64,000 nt of DNA from Symbiodinium natans (Eukaryota > Sar > Dinophyceae > Suessiales > Symbiodiniaceae). This document shows, in pieces, positions 23,201 through 33,170 of this stretch (position 1 is its first letter; each line of letters begins with the position of its first letter). A program made the translations under genes and the position numbers. Location of the stretch: positions 118,574 through 182,573 of the forward strand of contig CAJNDS010000267.1 in the NCBI GenBank assembly GCA_905221605.1, in the 5' to 3' direction. The notes beneath the pieces are model-generated. The model saw only the letters and a list, made by a program, of their open reading frames with translations. It was not told the origin of the DNA and did not search any database.

Positions 23201-26200
23201 TTTAGGGTTTAGGGTTTGCTAAACGTTCCGCGCGCACCACCACGCAGGCGTTTTTTGTGGTGCGGGCAAGTGACCCGCCCGACCACATCTCAACCTTGTC
23301 GGGTTTAGGGGGATTATTCGATTTGAGTTTAATCTGATCACCCCTTCACCGAAACTGTTGTAGCATCAACCGAACAATATCAAACCCTGGGTGCCCCCCA
23401 CGAAGGCCTCCCACACCAAAATAGATCGTGACACCCCTTTTTGTAAAGTATTGCGCCGCTGTGGTGTTGTGCTTTTCCCATTTGGAGTACACAGTGCCTT
23501 GCTTTGAACATGTGGGAAATTAGCAGATGCCTTTCCATCAAGTCCGTGCGTGTCGCCGAGTCATTCCCGTTCCACGTCGGAAAGCGTGGGGTTAGGTTTG
23601 GGTAAATTAAGGGTTTAGGTTTGGGTGAATTAAGAACACCCCCTCCCCACCCGGAAGCTCGAAAACCCCTCCGTGCCCAGGTTGTTTGCCCTGATCTTCT
23701 TCCAGGTCGGGGACGTGACGGCGTCAGGTTACACCGCGATGGCACACTTTGGCGGCCTCTTCCAGGCGGGTGGAGGGTGGAGTTTTGAGGCCTCACATCG
23801 TCCACTCATAAATCATGCCGAAACTCCGAGCCAAGGCATCTTAAAAACCCTCTGCTGAAGCTAGTCCTGAGTTCCCGCAGTTCCCGCATTCGGGAACCCT
23901 GTCAGAATGAGCTTGCCGATTACGCAACTGAACGCACATGGCGAACCATTCCTGCTGCTTCCAAATTCCAGCCCTAAGTCCCAAACTCAGAACTTCAAAA
24001 CCCGGAAGCCTCGAGCCGGATGACTGCAGGTAGCCATTGGCGGCATTTTCGGCATTGCCCAGCCGCTTCTCCTCCGATTCCCACTGGAAACTCGGCATGC
24101 AGCCATGTGGCGTAGTCAGTGCTCAGGGGTTTCTGTTGTGAGTCGAGAGTCGCTTCTATAAAGTTTTAAATTCTCGGTTCATCGTTCGAGGCTTTCGGTT
24201 CCTCATGTCAGCACAGTTGCCAAGCATCCCCTCATGGCCAGTTCTCTTGGCCGTGGACAGTGTGCCCCAAAAGGGGGACATGACTTGCCTTGTGCGGTGT
24301 TCGTTCTGATGGCTCGGGCAGTGGGGCGTGGTGTGATTGGATTGTTTCACGATGACTGTCGCCTTACGCTGGTATCTGATGTCTATGAATGAAACATAGC
24401 CTTTTGTGCATGCACTTGATTCAGGCTGCTGGCTTAGCTTGACACGGGCATTTTTCCTGGGCCTTCAGCCGTGGCAGTCGCAAAATTGAAGGGAGTCGGG
24501 ATCCTACGGAGCCACTCCGAGGTAAGTCCCTTCTGCACGCTCTATGGGTCTGAAGCCCCACTAGTAGCAATGGCCCTATTGGGGCCCTGTCCTGTGACAT
24601 CGATGATGCTGAGTGATGAGGATCTTGGCGGGCCCCAAAACCCTTAGGTCCCAGACCTAACCCCCGAAGCGCTGCACCGCGAGACCCTTTAGACCCCTAG
24701 AAAGCCCAGAACCCTCTCAACCCTGGAAGCCTTTTCTTGAATTGAACCCTATGAAGCCCCAGAAAGACCACAAGGGGCCCTGCAGGATCGGGGAATCTTC
24801 TTGCGTGAGTACGCGACGCAAACCTATGGCCGGCTTGGCTGCAAGGGGTATTGTGGGGGGGGGTTCAGGGGTTGCTTGGCGTGTAGAGAAGAGGGCGGTT
24901 ATGCGGTGTCTCGTAGGGGTTTCGGGTTTTTGGGGTTTAGGGGTGGTGCTGAGCCCTTCTGCTGGAAGCTTAGGTGCCGTGCCTTACTTCCTCTCCAAGA
25001 CCTTGGTCGAACTGCCGCAGTCGCTCCTGAACGCGACGATCTCCTGGGCCAGCACCTACTGGATCATGGGCCTCCACGGCCCCTCGTGCTTGAGAGGGGT
25101 GGGGGAGTGAGTAAGGCACGATTCTCTCGGGGTTATGGGAATCCCCTCCTCCCCTCCCTCAGATTTTAGGTCGGTTGCCCTGAGCAAGCTGCCAAGCCTA
25201 GGCTTCGGAGTTGTTGATGTGGCATCATCTGAGGCAACTTTCTGTTCTTCGTCCTCATCTTCTGGCGACCCTCCTTGATGCTATGGGGTCTAGGGCCGTG
25301 GGGGTTCGCATCATGTGGCTGATTGACTTGATGACGTTTTCTTCTGAAGTGGTTTGGCAGGCAGGGCGTGCAAGAACCGGAGGAGCGGTTTGGACTGTTT
25401 GGGGCTTAGGATTCCGATCGGTTAAAGTCGACGAGGCTCACCGGCACGGCAGCCGCGTCCACAGCGCTGCTCGTGGGCTCGTTGGCCACCAACGCGGAGG
25501 CGGCGTTTATAGTTGCGCTGCACGGTTGTGGGGTGGTTGGGTTGTAGGCTTTCGTGTTGCTCCACGGCTGCTCCACAAAGTCTAAGCCTCAGAGAAGCTA
25601 CCCCCCCCCCCGCCCCACCCACGGCCTGCTTTTGAAGGTTCGCACGCCGCGCAGATCATAGTAAGTCAGAGTATATTCCTGTATATATTCCTCGTAGGTC
25701 AGGGTAGCAAAAAGGATGCCTGAAGCCCTTGTATTTCATGATGCCCCCAACCTTGCTGATTTGCAAGAGCTGCGCTCTCCCGACCCCCCCAAGACTCAAC
25801 AGCCCCCAAGTCCTTTACACCCCTAGAAACTGCACGCCCTCTGAGTTCTGAGAGGTGGCGATGCAAGCCGCCCCGGCGATTTTCGTTCCCCAGCTCCTTT
25901 TTGCAGGGCGACCTGACCGCCTTGGTGGGGAGTTCAGGGCCCGTGGGATAAGGCTTAGGGGCCTTACACACGTTTGTGGCATCTGCAGGCTTTTCGGGGG
26001 CACCTTTCTCCTCTTCTTGGGGGGCTCGGTTCCCTGAAGCTGTCTTAAACACAAACGAGGGTGACCGCCGGAGAGGAGCACCCAACAAAAACTCCCCGAA
26101 CCCCAAAAGCTTCGACCCTGAATCTGAAGCCTCCGCGAGGTTTTTCATCCAGACCGAGCAGATTCCGGTGTGGTTGCGCTGGTCGCAGTGGCTCTGCCGC

Positions 26201-28514
26201 TGGCACGCATAGCGGGCGCACACAGCCCGAAGTCCCCATTCACAGTTCAGGGCTTGAGGGATTGCTTTGGGGCGAAGCCCTTTACTTGAACTCGGAATAG
26301 GTCATCAGAGTTTTGAGACAGTTGCAGGTCTTGTGAACTGGAGCTTCAAGGACACACCTGAAGGGAAGCTGAGGGGCGTTTGGGCTAGGGCCTAGGGTTG
26401 CGGAGCCGAGTTCCTCGTCCCTTCAGGCTCCCTGAAGTACGGCGTCAATCTGTACCTTCTGAATGAGTTCTCCGCGGAGACGACGCAGGAGTCGGGGGTT
26501 CCCGTTCCTGGCTTTAGCAGGCATTGTTGCTTGTCCTTTCCCCGAAAGCAGCATACCCTGAAAGGCCCTGGCCTTAATCGGCACCGGGTGGGGCTTTGCA
26601 GACTCCAGGGGTCCGATGTCTCTTGAGATGAATGCCTTTCTCCCAACAGGCCAAGCGCTACGTCATCAAACCCCGAAGGCCGGAACCCTCCAAACCTCCT
26701 CAATTAACCTAGAGTAACCCCAAAACCCAAAACCCAAAACCCTAAACCCTAAACCCTAAAGCCCTAAATGCCTACAGGACTGGCCGCAAGTAGCCAAAGA
26801 GCCGCTCGGAGCCAGCAAAGGGCAGTTGAAGGGACGGCTTCAGGGTTAAAGGGCTTCAGGGATTCAGAGGTGTAGGGGGTTTTCAGGGATTTAGAGGGGT
26901 CTTTAGGGGTTTTCAGGTGTAGGGGTTTTCAGGGATTCAGAGGTGTAGGGGTTTTCAGGGATTTAGAGGTGTAGGGGTTTTTTAGGGATGTAAAGGTGTA
27001 GGGGTTGTGGGGCTGAGGGATTGGGAGTTTAACAGGTTAAGAGGCTTTGGGTTTGGGGCTCTCATGTGTTGACCATAGGGGCATGATTGACATGATGGGC
27101 CCCTTCTTGTTTGCTAAAGGGCCCATACGACTTTCAACCCCCCGCCCTGCCCCAAACCCCGCAAAAGGACCTTAATGTAGTTAGTGAGATGGTTTCGGGC
27201 TCAGGGCTTCCAGGTGCCCTTGGGGCAAGCGTTGAGAAGCTTAGGCCCCGAAGGTGGTCGTGAGCGTCAGGGAAGGAAGTTTTCGAGGCTGAAAAGCCCG
27301 GGCCCCAAACCCTGAGTGGCGCTAAGGCCTCAGGGCCCGAACAAAAAACACCTAAAACGCTAAAAGGCCCTAAAACCCTGAAACCCCAAACCCAAAAGCC
27401 CAAAGCCCAAACTGTTACAGAATCCCCAACTTGGCTGTTGATCTCCGAGCCTAGCAGGACCGCCCAAGTCGCCTTCCTCGACGGCAACGGCGTGGCCGTG
27501 TGCTCAGAGGGTATAGGGCTTTGGGCTCTGGATTTTGGGTTGATACTTGTAACTTTAAGTTTGCAGGCTTTTGCGGGTAGAGCCCGTAGGAAGCGTATCA
27601 AAGGAAGGAGGGTACGAGTAGCTCAGCCTTGTCAACCCTCTTAAGCTAGTTAAGCCCTAAACCACGCCCAACCCCCCAGCCCAAAAAAACCTGAACCCTG
27701 AACGCCCGGCACCTGAACCCTAAACCCTAAACCCTAAACCCTAAACCCTAAACCCCAAACCCCAAACCCCAAACCCCAAACCCTAAACCCTAAACCCTAA
27801 ACCCTAAACCCTAAACCCTAAACCCTAAACCCTAAACCCTAACCCCCCTGAACCCTAAACCCCCTGAACCCTAAATCCCCTGAACCCTAAATCCCTGAAC
27901 CCTAAACCCCCTGAACCGCCCCTAACCTCTGCCTGGCCCAACCCCAGACCTTGCTGGCACCTCCCCGAAACTGCCTCTTGACTCTCGGATCCAACGAACG
28001 TCATGAAACCTGAATTCGTTTTTAGAAGTGAACTGTTGTCTGAGTTTAGGCCTAAACCCTAAAAGGAATAGGTTTGGGTGGCTTTGCAGCCTTGGACGGC
28101 GTGGGGTGGGAGAAAAGTGTTAGATGGCCCTCCGCAATCGGGCCAAAGCTGATCTTCGCACCTCACGAAGCTTTCGAGCTTGTTCCGAAACCTCACCTTC
28201 ACAGCATCTACGCCCTATCACAGCAAACCCTAAACCCTAAACCCTAAACCCTAAACCCTATACCCTAAACCCTAAACCCTACACCCTAAACCCGAAACCC
28301 TAAACCCTAAACCCGAAACCCCCTGAACCCTGAACCCTGAACCCTAAACCCTAAACCCGAAACCCCCTGAACCCTGAACCCTGAACCCTGATCCCCGAAC
28401 CCTGAACCCTGAACCCCCCACCCCCCAAAGCCTGAAACCCTAAACCCCTGAGGAGCCGGATCTGGCGTGGATGTACATCGGCGTGCTGCTGGCCATCACG
28501 GTGGTGGTGCCGAA
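14244..28514 (+). CDS. ABCG-type half transporter (ABC domain then ABC2 membrane domain), many exons
   Basis: The family order can be followed exon by exon. ATPase domain: 14244-14318 (FCWNDVTMTVGAAKQ), 14429-14501 and 14622-14670 (Walker A, GPSGAGKTSLLNVLAGR split by an intron after GPSG), 15318-15364 (YVMQQDILCPTQT, Q-loop region), 15573-15631 (VRESLMFSANLRLPR), 16542-16601, 16905-16929, 17221-17288 (DDLIRGISGGEKKR, signature), 17559-17609 (LVFLDEPTTGLDSF, Walker B), 17808-17825, 18940-19007 and 19246-19279 (TIHQ-PSSEVFHLFNK, H-loop), 19395-19413, 19994-20054, 20336-20380 (CPAEYNLADHVPK). Linker and membrane part: 21215-21252, 21868-21955, 23228-23265, 23706-23765, 24030-24090, about 24496-24508, 24974-25081 (PYFLSKTLVELPQSLLNAT), 25234-25283, 25436-25501, 25855-25907 (APAIFVPQLLFAG), 26140-26207 (FFIQTEQIPVWLRWSQWL), 26426-26488 (LKYGVNLYLLNEF), 26779-26815, 28452-28514 (WMYIGVLLAITVVVP, last membrane helix). 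ABCG half transporters dimerise to export lipids or other hydrophobic compounds; the substrate is unknown. Many donors are GC or GA. All catalytic motifs are present, so it is probably functional. Confidence 0.85.
15778..15821. repeat. Short tandem duplication in an ABCG intron
   Basis: The phrase ATCTCATGAGACTCCAAAGC occurs twice back to back. It is intronic and has no assigned role. Confidence 0.8.
17975..18817 (+). CDS. Intronless ubiquitin-like/ankyrin-repeat protein nested in an ABCG intron
   Basis: A 280-codon uninterrupted frame from ATG to TAG. Residues 1-69 resemble a ubiquitin-like fold (LLCEGRNLEED in place of the LIFAGKxLED phrase, ending LDLQLVVLPF). Residues about 76-230 hold ankyrin repeats with the usual A-AxxGHxxxVRLLLEAGA pattern, starting near residues 112, 141, 172 and 205; the last about 45 residues are unrelated to the repeats. 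Ankyrin repeats bind other proteins, so a scaffold or adaptor role is likely, but no partner is indicated. The frame lies wholly inside the transporter intron 17826-18939, on the same strand. Lack of introns in an intron-rich region suggests a retrocopy; I see no poly(A) tail or spliced-leader relic to prove it. Ubiquitin-like plus ankyrin proteins are a large dinoflagellate family. Confidence 0.75.
   Translation: MLRVWKASGEELLSMPPAEAGTVRTLKQRLSPLCGASRFRQRLLCEGRNLEEDVSFTAPLDLQLVVLPFCSTTEEEVDNLIDLVIYGSLHDVESVLQRPQDPNLVPDGYFERPVWFAAASGQVEVLRVLLEANAEVGPRERPLLAAAAAGHVGAVRLLLEAGARHEAEADDNEAMQQASEMGHLEVVRLLLEAGFDKGSPGSTGKTPSQIAAQKGHIEIVRLLSADDALSALAPAKSLRSESCHLAAAKCSFSRVPYTQGACKPELMDTRSATWARALGL
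19865..19964. repeat. Degenerate CCCTGAA/CCCTAAA array ending in a poly-C run
   Basis: Telomere-like heptamers followed by about 26 C (from 19939), just before the ABCG exon at 19994. The same intron starts with a poly-G run at about 19436-19450, so its two ends are complementary. Confidence 0.85.
23088..23217. repeat. Telomere-like TTTAGGG words in an ABCG intron
   Basis: Several runs of GGGTTTAGGGTTTAGGG with a short CCCTAAACCCC segment between them. Too short and degenerate to be a chromosome end. Confidence 0.8.
26865..27012. repeat. 26-base minisatellite in an ABCG intron
   Basis: About five imperfect copies of a unit containing AGAGGTGTAGGGGTTTTCAG. It lies at the G-rich start of the long intron that precedes the last ABCG exon. 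Confidence 0.8.
27717..27905. repeat. Interstitial telomere-type array (CCCTAAA)n
   Basis: About 18 nearly perfect CCCTAAA/CCCCAAA heptamers up to 27842, then CCCCTGAACCCTAAA variants. It lies in the C-rich second half of an ABCG intron. Confidence 0.95.
28224..28445. repeat. Second telomere-type array (CCCTAAA/CCCTGAA)n
   Basis: About 28 heptamers with point variants, ending six bases before the acceptor of the ABCG exon at 28452. Together with the previous array it makes the 3' end of the intron strongly C/A-rich. Confidence 0.95.
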
Positions 28515-28562
28515 GCTTCAAGGGGTGGAGGAGGTTCAGGGGTTGCTCGGGTTGCTAGGGTT

Positions 28563-28612
28563 CTTGGGGTTGTTGGGTTGTTGGGTTGTTGGGTTGTTGG
28601 GTTGTTGGGCTG
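28563..28612. repeat. (TTGGGTTG)n minisatellite
   Basis: Five to six copies of an 8-base G/T unit directly after the last ABCG exon, again G-rich at an exon's downstream side. Confidence 0.85.
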
Positions 28613-28939
28613 TTGCAGACACTATAGTAGGGCCCTCAACCTTGAACTCTCGTCTTCTGGAGCCTGGTTTTCTTGGCCTTGCCTCAGGACCCTCTCCGCC
28701 AGCAGCCGTGTCATCCAGTTGCGTCCCTCCCAAACCCCCATCGCGTCAAGCGCTGAATGTGCACCCGCTGCCCCAAACCCAAGCCCCAAACCTTTTAAGC
28801 CCTCAATCCCGAAACCCCTTGCGAGCCGGAGCTGATCACCATGTTAGGGCTCAGGGTTTAGCGGTGCGGCTTTGAGGTCATTTGTTTTCCTCCGCTTGAA
28901 TCCCCTAAAGGCCCTAAAGGCCCTAAACCCCGACCGACT

Positions 28940-30430
28940 TCCAGTCGGCTGCCTCATGTGCGGATTCTTTTGGAATCCGGGGCCCTTTGGGTGACCGCAT
29001 CAACTCCAACACAGGCATGAAAAACTGCCTGGATTCTCCCATCCCCTCCTGGGCCCCTAAACCCTAAACCCATGCAGCCAAGGTGAGGCTTCTGTCCATT
29101 CTGTTTCTGGTTCTACGGGCCAGCCACTGAAGAGACTCACTCGCGGCCTTTCCTGAGTGCAGGGTCCCGTGGAAGTGGGGGCCCGGGCTTGAGGGTTTCT
29201 TTGGCTTTGGCTTTGAGTGTTTTTTGTTTCTCGGCAACGTTACAGCAGGACTCCCGCGGCAGCGGTGGCCAGACCTTACAGTAAGAAGGGAGGACAGGTG
29301 GGATGCTGCATGGTGCCATTGGCTCATTCTACAGAATCATACTATATGCATTGTATTACTCTGCATCATATAGCCAAAGGGACTGCTTCGAAGGTCGTCC
29401 AATGCTGCATTGACAGGTTTCCTCCCTCAAGACTCAAGACTCTTGTTGCGATGCCGTGTGAGCCTATGCCCTCGATTTCTCAGATGTGCCCGACACCATG
29501 AACTCTGAGAACACGCCTCAAGGCTACAGCCCGAAACCTCGGAGCCCAGAACACAAAGCACTAGGATGGAGATGTCAACGTCTCAAACAAAGCCCTCCCC
29601 AAGCCCCCCCAAAAATGAAAATCTAGGGCTGTCACTGCCTCCCGGGCCGAAGCAATAGCTTCCTACCTCCTGCTTCGGGTTTCGGCTAGTGGGTTGTGGG
29701 CAGTGTGTTGATGCAGAGAGTTCCTCAGTGCGAGCATCGCGGAGAGGTTACTCCGAACCCCCCAGCTCGAACCCGGGCATCTGTGGCTGGTGCGTATTGC
29801 ACAGATCGGCGCGCCTGGGTAGTGTTAGGGTCCCTAGTTGCTGTCCCCAAAAGTTGGAAAAGGGAATCCCAAAAAGGGACTGACATTTAGCACACTATCC
29901 ATGTGCTGTGTACATGGAATTCGAGACCTGCGTATGGAACTGCGCGAAGCGCAGCATTGCATGTCTCCCTGTGTGGAGGTCGAGCAGGTGCAGGCTGCTT
30001 GGATTGCAGCGCCCGCAAGAACCTCAAGCCGTCCGTCGTTGAGGGCCTATGTAGGAAAGAGCATGCAATCTTCGGCTACAAGTAGCAGAGGCGCGAAACG
30101 TTGCCTTACAATCAGTACAATGAGCCGCGAACAGCAGCATGAGCGATAGCAGCAGCAGAATGTCGCCCTAGCGCCGTATCACAACATGTGAGAGCGAAAT
30201 GCTGACTGGGCCTGTCTGTGGGAGGAGCTAGACGCGAACCCGAAGCCCTTAAAAAAAGGCACCATCTAAGAATCTAGCGTGTTGGGGCCCCCGTTGAGAT
30301 ACTTGTTTGTTAGCTGTAGACCCATCGCTGCATTCACCATCGCACCACCAAAGGACGGCTTTACATTCCACGGCCGAAGGCCAGTTGTAGAGCCGCCACG
30401 AATTGCAAGCTGGCACTCCGACGGTTCAGC
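28940..30430. other. Stretch with no supported gene after the ABCG gene
   Basis: A segment at 28942-29025 is weakly coding-like and includes RINSNT, the same phrase as in the p25-alpha exon at the window start, but neither a full exon nor a continuing gene could be established. 29030-30430 shows short random frames only; 29697-30145 is less repetitive than its surroundings but has no recognisable product. Confidence 0.4.
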
Positions 30431-30437
30431 GCTGAGG

Positions 30438-30495
30438 GTTTTAGGGTTTAGGGTTTAGGGTTTAGGATTTAGGGTTTAGGGTTTAGGGTTTAGGG
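30438..30495. repeat. Interstitial telomere-type array (TTTAGGG)n
   Basis: About eight heptamers, one with TTTAGGA. Followed 180 bases later by an oppositely oriented CCCTAAA array (30673-30738), the arrangement seen inside introns here. Confidence 0.95.
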
Positions 30496-30672
30496 TCCAA
30501 TCTCCTGAGCTCAGGTTCACAACCAGCTTTCTTCTAATGTAATGGGGCTTCGGCTCGGGACGTAAGAACTCAAGCAGTTTTGGGCCCTGGGTAGGCTTCG
30601 TGTTCTCAAATTCTTGGCGCGTATCGCGGTAAGGTTTCCAGTGTAGCCTGTGCCCTTCGGCCTACATAGTAC

Positions 30673-30738
30673 TAACCCTAAACCCTAAACCCTAAACCCT
30701 AAACCCTAAACCCCAAACCCTAAACCCTAAACCCTAAG
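30673..30738. repeat. Interstitial telomere-type array (CCCTAAA)n
   Basis: About nine heptamers, one with CCCCAAA. Directly followed by a possible small exon (30738-30780, GRHVGWLTWRKAVA), which is not otherwise supported. Confidence 0.95.
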
Positions 30739-30821
30739 GGCCGTCATGTTGGGTGGTTAACGTGGAGGAAAGCTGTCGCCTTAGGGTTTCAGATACAGGG
30801 CTTCAAGATTCTAGGGCTCTT

Positions 30822-31396
30822 ATTTTAAGGGGCTGCGCCCACGGGCGGGCAGCGCACGCAGAAGCCCGGGGCGAGCAGTTTCTAAGCATGTTGAGACCCC
30901 TAAACTCCCTTAAAATCTCTAAGCGTTAAGTTTCTAAGCATTTTCAGGCCCCTAAACTCCCTTCAAATCTCTAAGCGTTTGAGGCTCCTAGACCCCCTTA
31001 ACGTTTCTAAGCACTTTATAAGGCCCCTAAACTCCCTTTTTCCTAGCCCCGGGCTTAGACACGTCGCTTATGCCCGCCCTTTGGGGGGCATCATGCTCCT
31101 GATGCGCCCCCGGGGTCCCGCCCCGGGAGCCGCTGATGCACCTGATGCGCGCCTGGGGGTCCCGGGCTGGACCCGCTGATGCTCATGATGCGCGCCCTCT
31201 GGGGGCCTCCGTGGCGACGCAAAAAACCACGAAAAAAAAAACCGTTCACCGGCGGCACGCGGGGGTCGGCGGCACTGGCGTCCGGCCTAATTAATTCTGC
31301 TTCGCAGAAGGCCAGAGGCCAGCAAGGCTATTCCCGGGACGACCCGGGCTAAAAGGTCCGCATTTGCTCGGTCCTTTGGGGACCTCGCGCTGCCCG
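30822..31396. repeat. 575-bp tandem duplication, first copy
   Basis: Starts ATTTTAAGGGGCTGCGCCC and is followed at a 575-base offset by a near-identical copy. Inside are sub-repeats: phrases of the form CCCCTAAACTCCCTT followed by TCTAAGCG (four times), then several CTGATGCGC-type words separated by CCCCGGG-type palindromes. Neither copy carries a convincing gene. Confidence 0.9.
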
Positions 31397-31961
31397 ATTT
31401 TAAGGGGCTGCGCCCATGGGCGGGCAGCGCACGCAGAAGCCCGGGGCGAGCAGTTGCTAAGCATGTTGAGGCCCCTAAACTCCCTTAAAATCTCTAAGCG
31501 TTAAGTTTCTAAGCATTTTCAGGCCCCTAAACTCCCTTCAAATCTCTAAGCGTTTGAGGCTCCTAGACTCCCTTAACGTTTCTAAGCCCTTTATAAGGCC
31601 CCTAAACTCCCTTTTTCCTAGCCCCGGGCTTAGACACGTCGCTTATGCCCGCCCTTTGGGGGGCATCATGCTCCTGATGCGCCCCCGGGGTCCCGCCCCG
31701 GGAGCCGCTGATGCACCTGATGCGCGCCTGGGGGTCCCGGGCTGGACCCGCTGATGCTCATGATGCGTGCCCTCTGGGGGCCTCCAGGCGACGCAAAAAA
31801 CCACGAAAAAAAAACCGTTCACCGGCGGCACGCGGGGGTCGGCGGCACTGGCGTCCGGCCTAATTCTGCTTCGCAGAAGGCCAGAGGCCAGCAAGGCTAT
31901 TCCCGGGACGACCCGGCCTAAAAGGTCCGCGGTGTTTTGGGGACCTCGCGCTGCCCGATTT
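31397..31961. repeat. 575-bp tandem duplication, second copy
   Basis: Nearly identical to the preceding unit with a few substitutions and small deletions (for example, the duplicated TTAA after GGCCTAA is lost, and a GTGG is missing near 31784). It ends where the next unit would begin (TGCCCGATTTAATGG), leading into the G-rich block. Confidence 0.9.
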
Positions 31962-32005
31962 AATGGCTACCGCCAGTGCCGCCGACCCCAAATTTTCCAA
32001 TTTGT

Positions 32006-32047
<42 letters not shown>

Positions 32048-33170
32048 GGGGGTGGGGCGGAAGGGCGGAGCAAGCGGAGCGGGGCGGCCGTAAATAAGCC
32101 AGGGGCCGTGAGCCATGGGATAGGGCGGGGGGGGGTGGGGGGTTTGGGGGGTGAGGGGGGGGAGACGTGGCGGGGGGGGGGGGGTGGGGTGGGTGGGGGG
32201 GTGGGAGGGTGGGGGGTGGGGGTGGGAGGGTGGACGGGCGGAGCAAGGAGCGGGCGGAGCAAGCGGAGAGGATGGGGGCGGGCCTGCCACTGGAGCCCCT
32301 TCCGTCCGTCATCTGATCCCAGTCTAAAGAGGGGAGCAGGGGCCAGAGGCCCGTAAACTGGGGAGGCAGAGCCGAGACCACCTTCAAGGGCGCGGCACCG
32401 TGACCCGGGGGATAGGAGTGGGGGGGGGGAGATCGGGGGTTGGGGGGGGTGGGGGAGTGTGGGAGGGAAGGGCGGCGCACCGGAGGGGGCGGGCGCCCGC
32501 GGATAGGGGGCATGCGCTGGGCAGACTTTAAGGTCTAATCAGGGGGTGGGGGGGTTGGGGGGGGGGTGGGGGTGGGGGGGGATGGGGCGGGGGGGGGGGG
32601 GTGGGGGGTGGGGGGGGTGGGGTGGGGGGTAGGGGGGGGGAGGGGGTTGGTGGGTGAGGGGGAGGGCGGCGCAAGCGAAGCGGCGGAGCGGGGCGGAGCG
32701 GGCGGGGGGGCGGGGGATTAATATAAAGTCAGTCATTGAATCGCGCTCTGGCGGCGTAGTCGGGAGAGGGTTAGGCCTGCCAATGGGGAAGGGGGGTTGG
32801 GGGGGGGCGGGACGGGGGGTGGGCGTCAGGGGGATCGGGCGAGGGGGCGGAGAGTGCCGACGCGGGTGGCAATGACAAGCGGTGAGAGGAGGGGACAGAG
32901 ATGGGAAAGGGAAGCGGTCCGGGGCGGGAGCGGGATGGGGGTGTGAGTGAAATGTTGGGAAGGGGAAGGGTCGGTGGGGAGGGGGGGGGGTAGGGGAGGA
33001 GGATGGAGGGACTGGTTGGGAAGGGAAAGGGTAGTGGAAGGGGGGGCAGGAAAGGGGTGGTGGTGGGGAGGTAGGGGCGGAAGGCAAGGGCCAAGGGAGA
33101 GAGTGGAGTGGAATGGTTGGGAAGGGGGAAGGGGACGAGGTTGCGGTGAGGGCAGGGGAGGGTCTTCACT
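32006..33170. repeat. G-rich strand-biased block with a 40-base poly-G run
   Basis: Begins with 40 consecutive G (32006-32045) and continues for over 1.1 kb as G-runs separated by T or A, with almost no C in long stretches. Islands of GGCGGAGCAAGCGGAGC recur near 32059, 32235, 32250 and, in modified form, 32665. Proline-rich frames on the - strand are translations of the C-runs and are not genes. Very high G-quadruplex potential. The block may also be prone to assembly error. Confidence 0.9.

Noticed and set aside
27717-28445. Chromosome end (true telomere)
   Set aside because: Arrays are short, degenerate at their edges, occur in both orientations, and unique coding DNA lies on both sides.
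29750-29790. tRNA-like B box on the - strand near GGGTTCGAG
   Set aside because: The T-loop is out of register with the flanking stem and no A box lies upstream.
31860-32513. 217-codon proline-rich frame on the - strand, with further similar frames to 33242
   Set aside because: Translation of the G-rich block's complement; amino acids follow C-runs in every frame.
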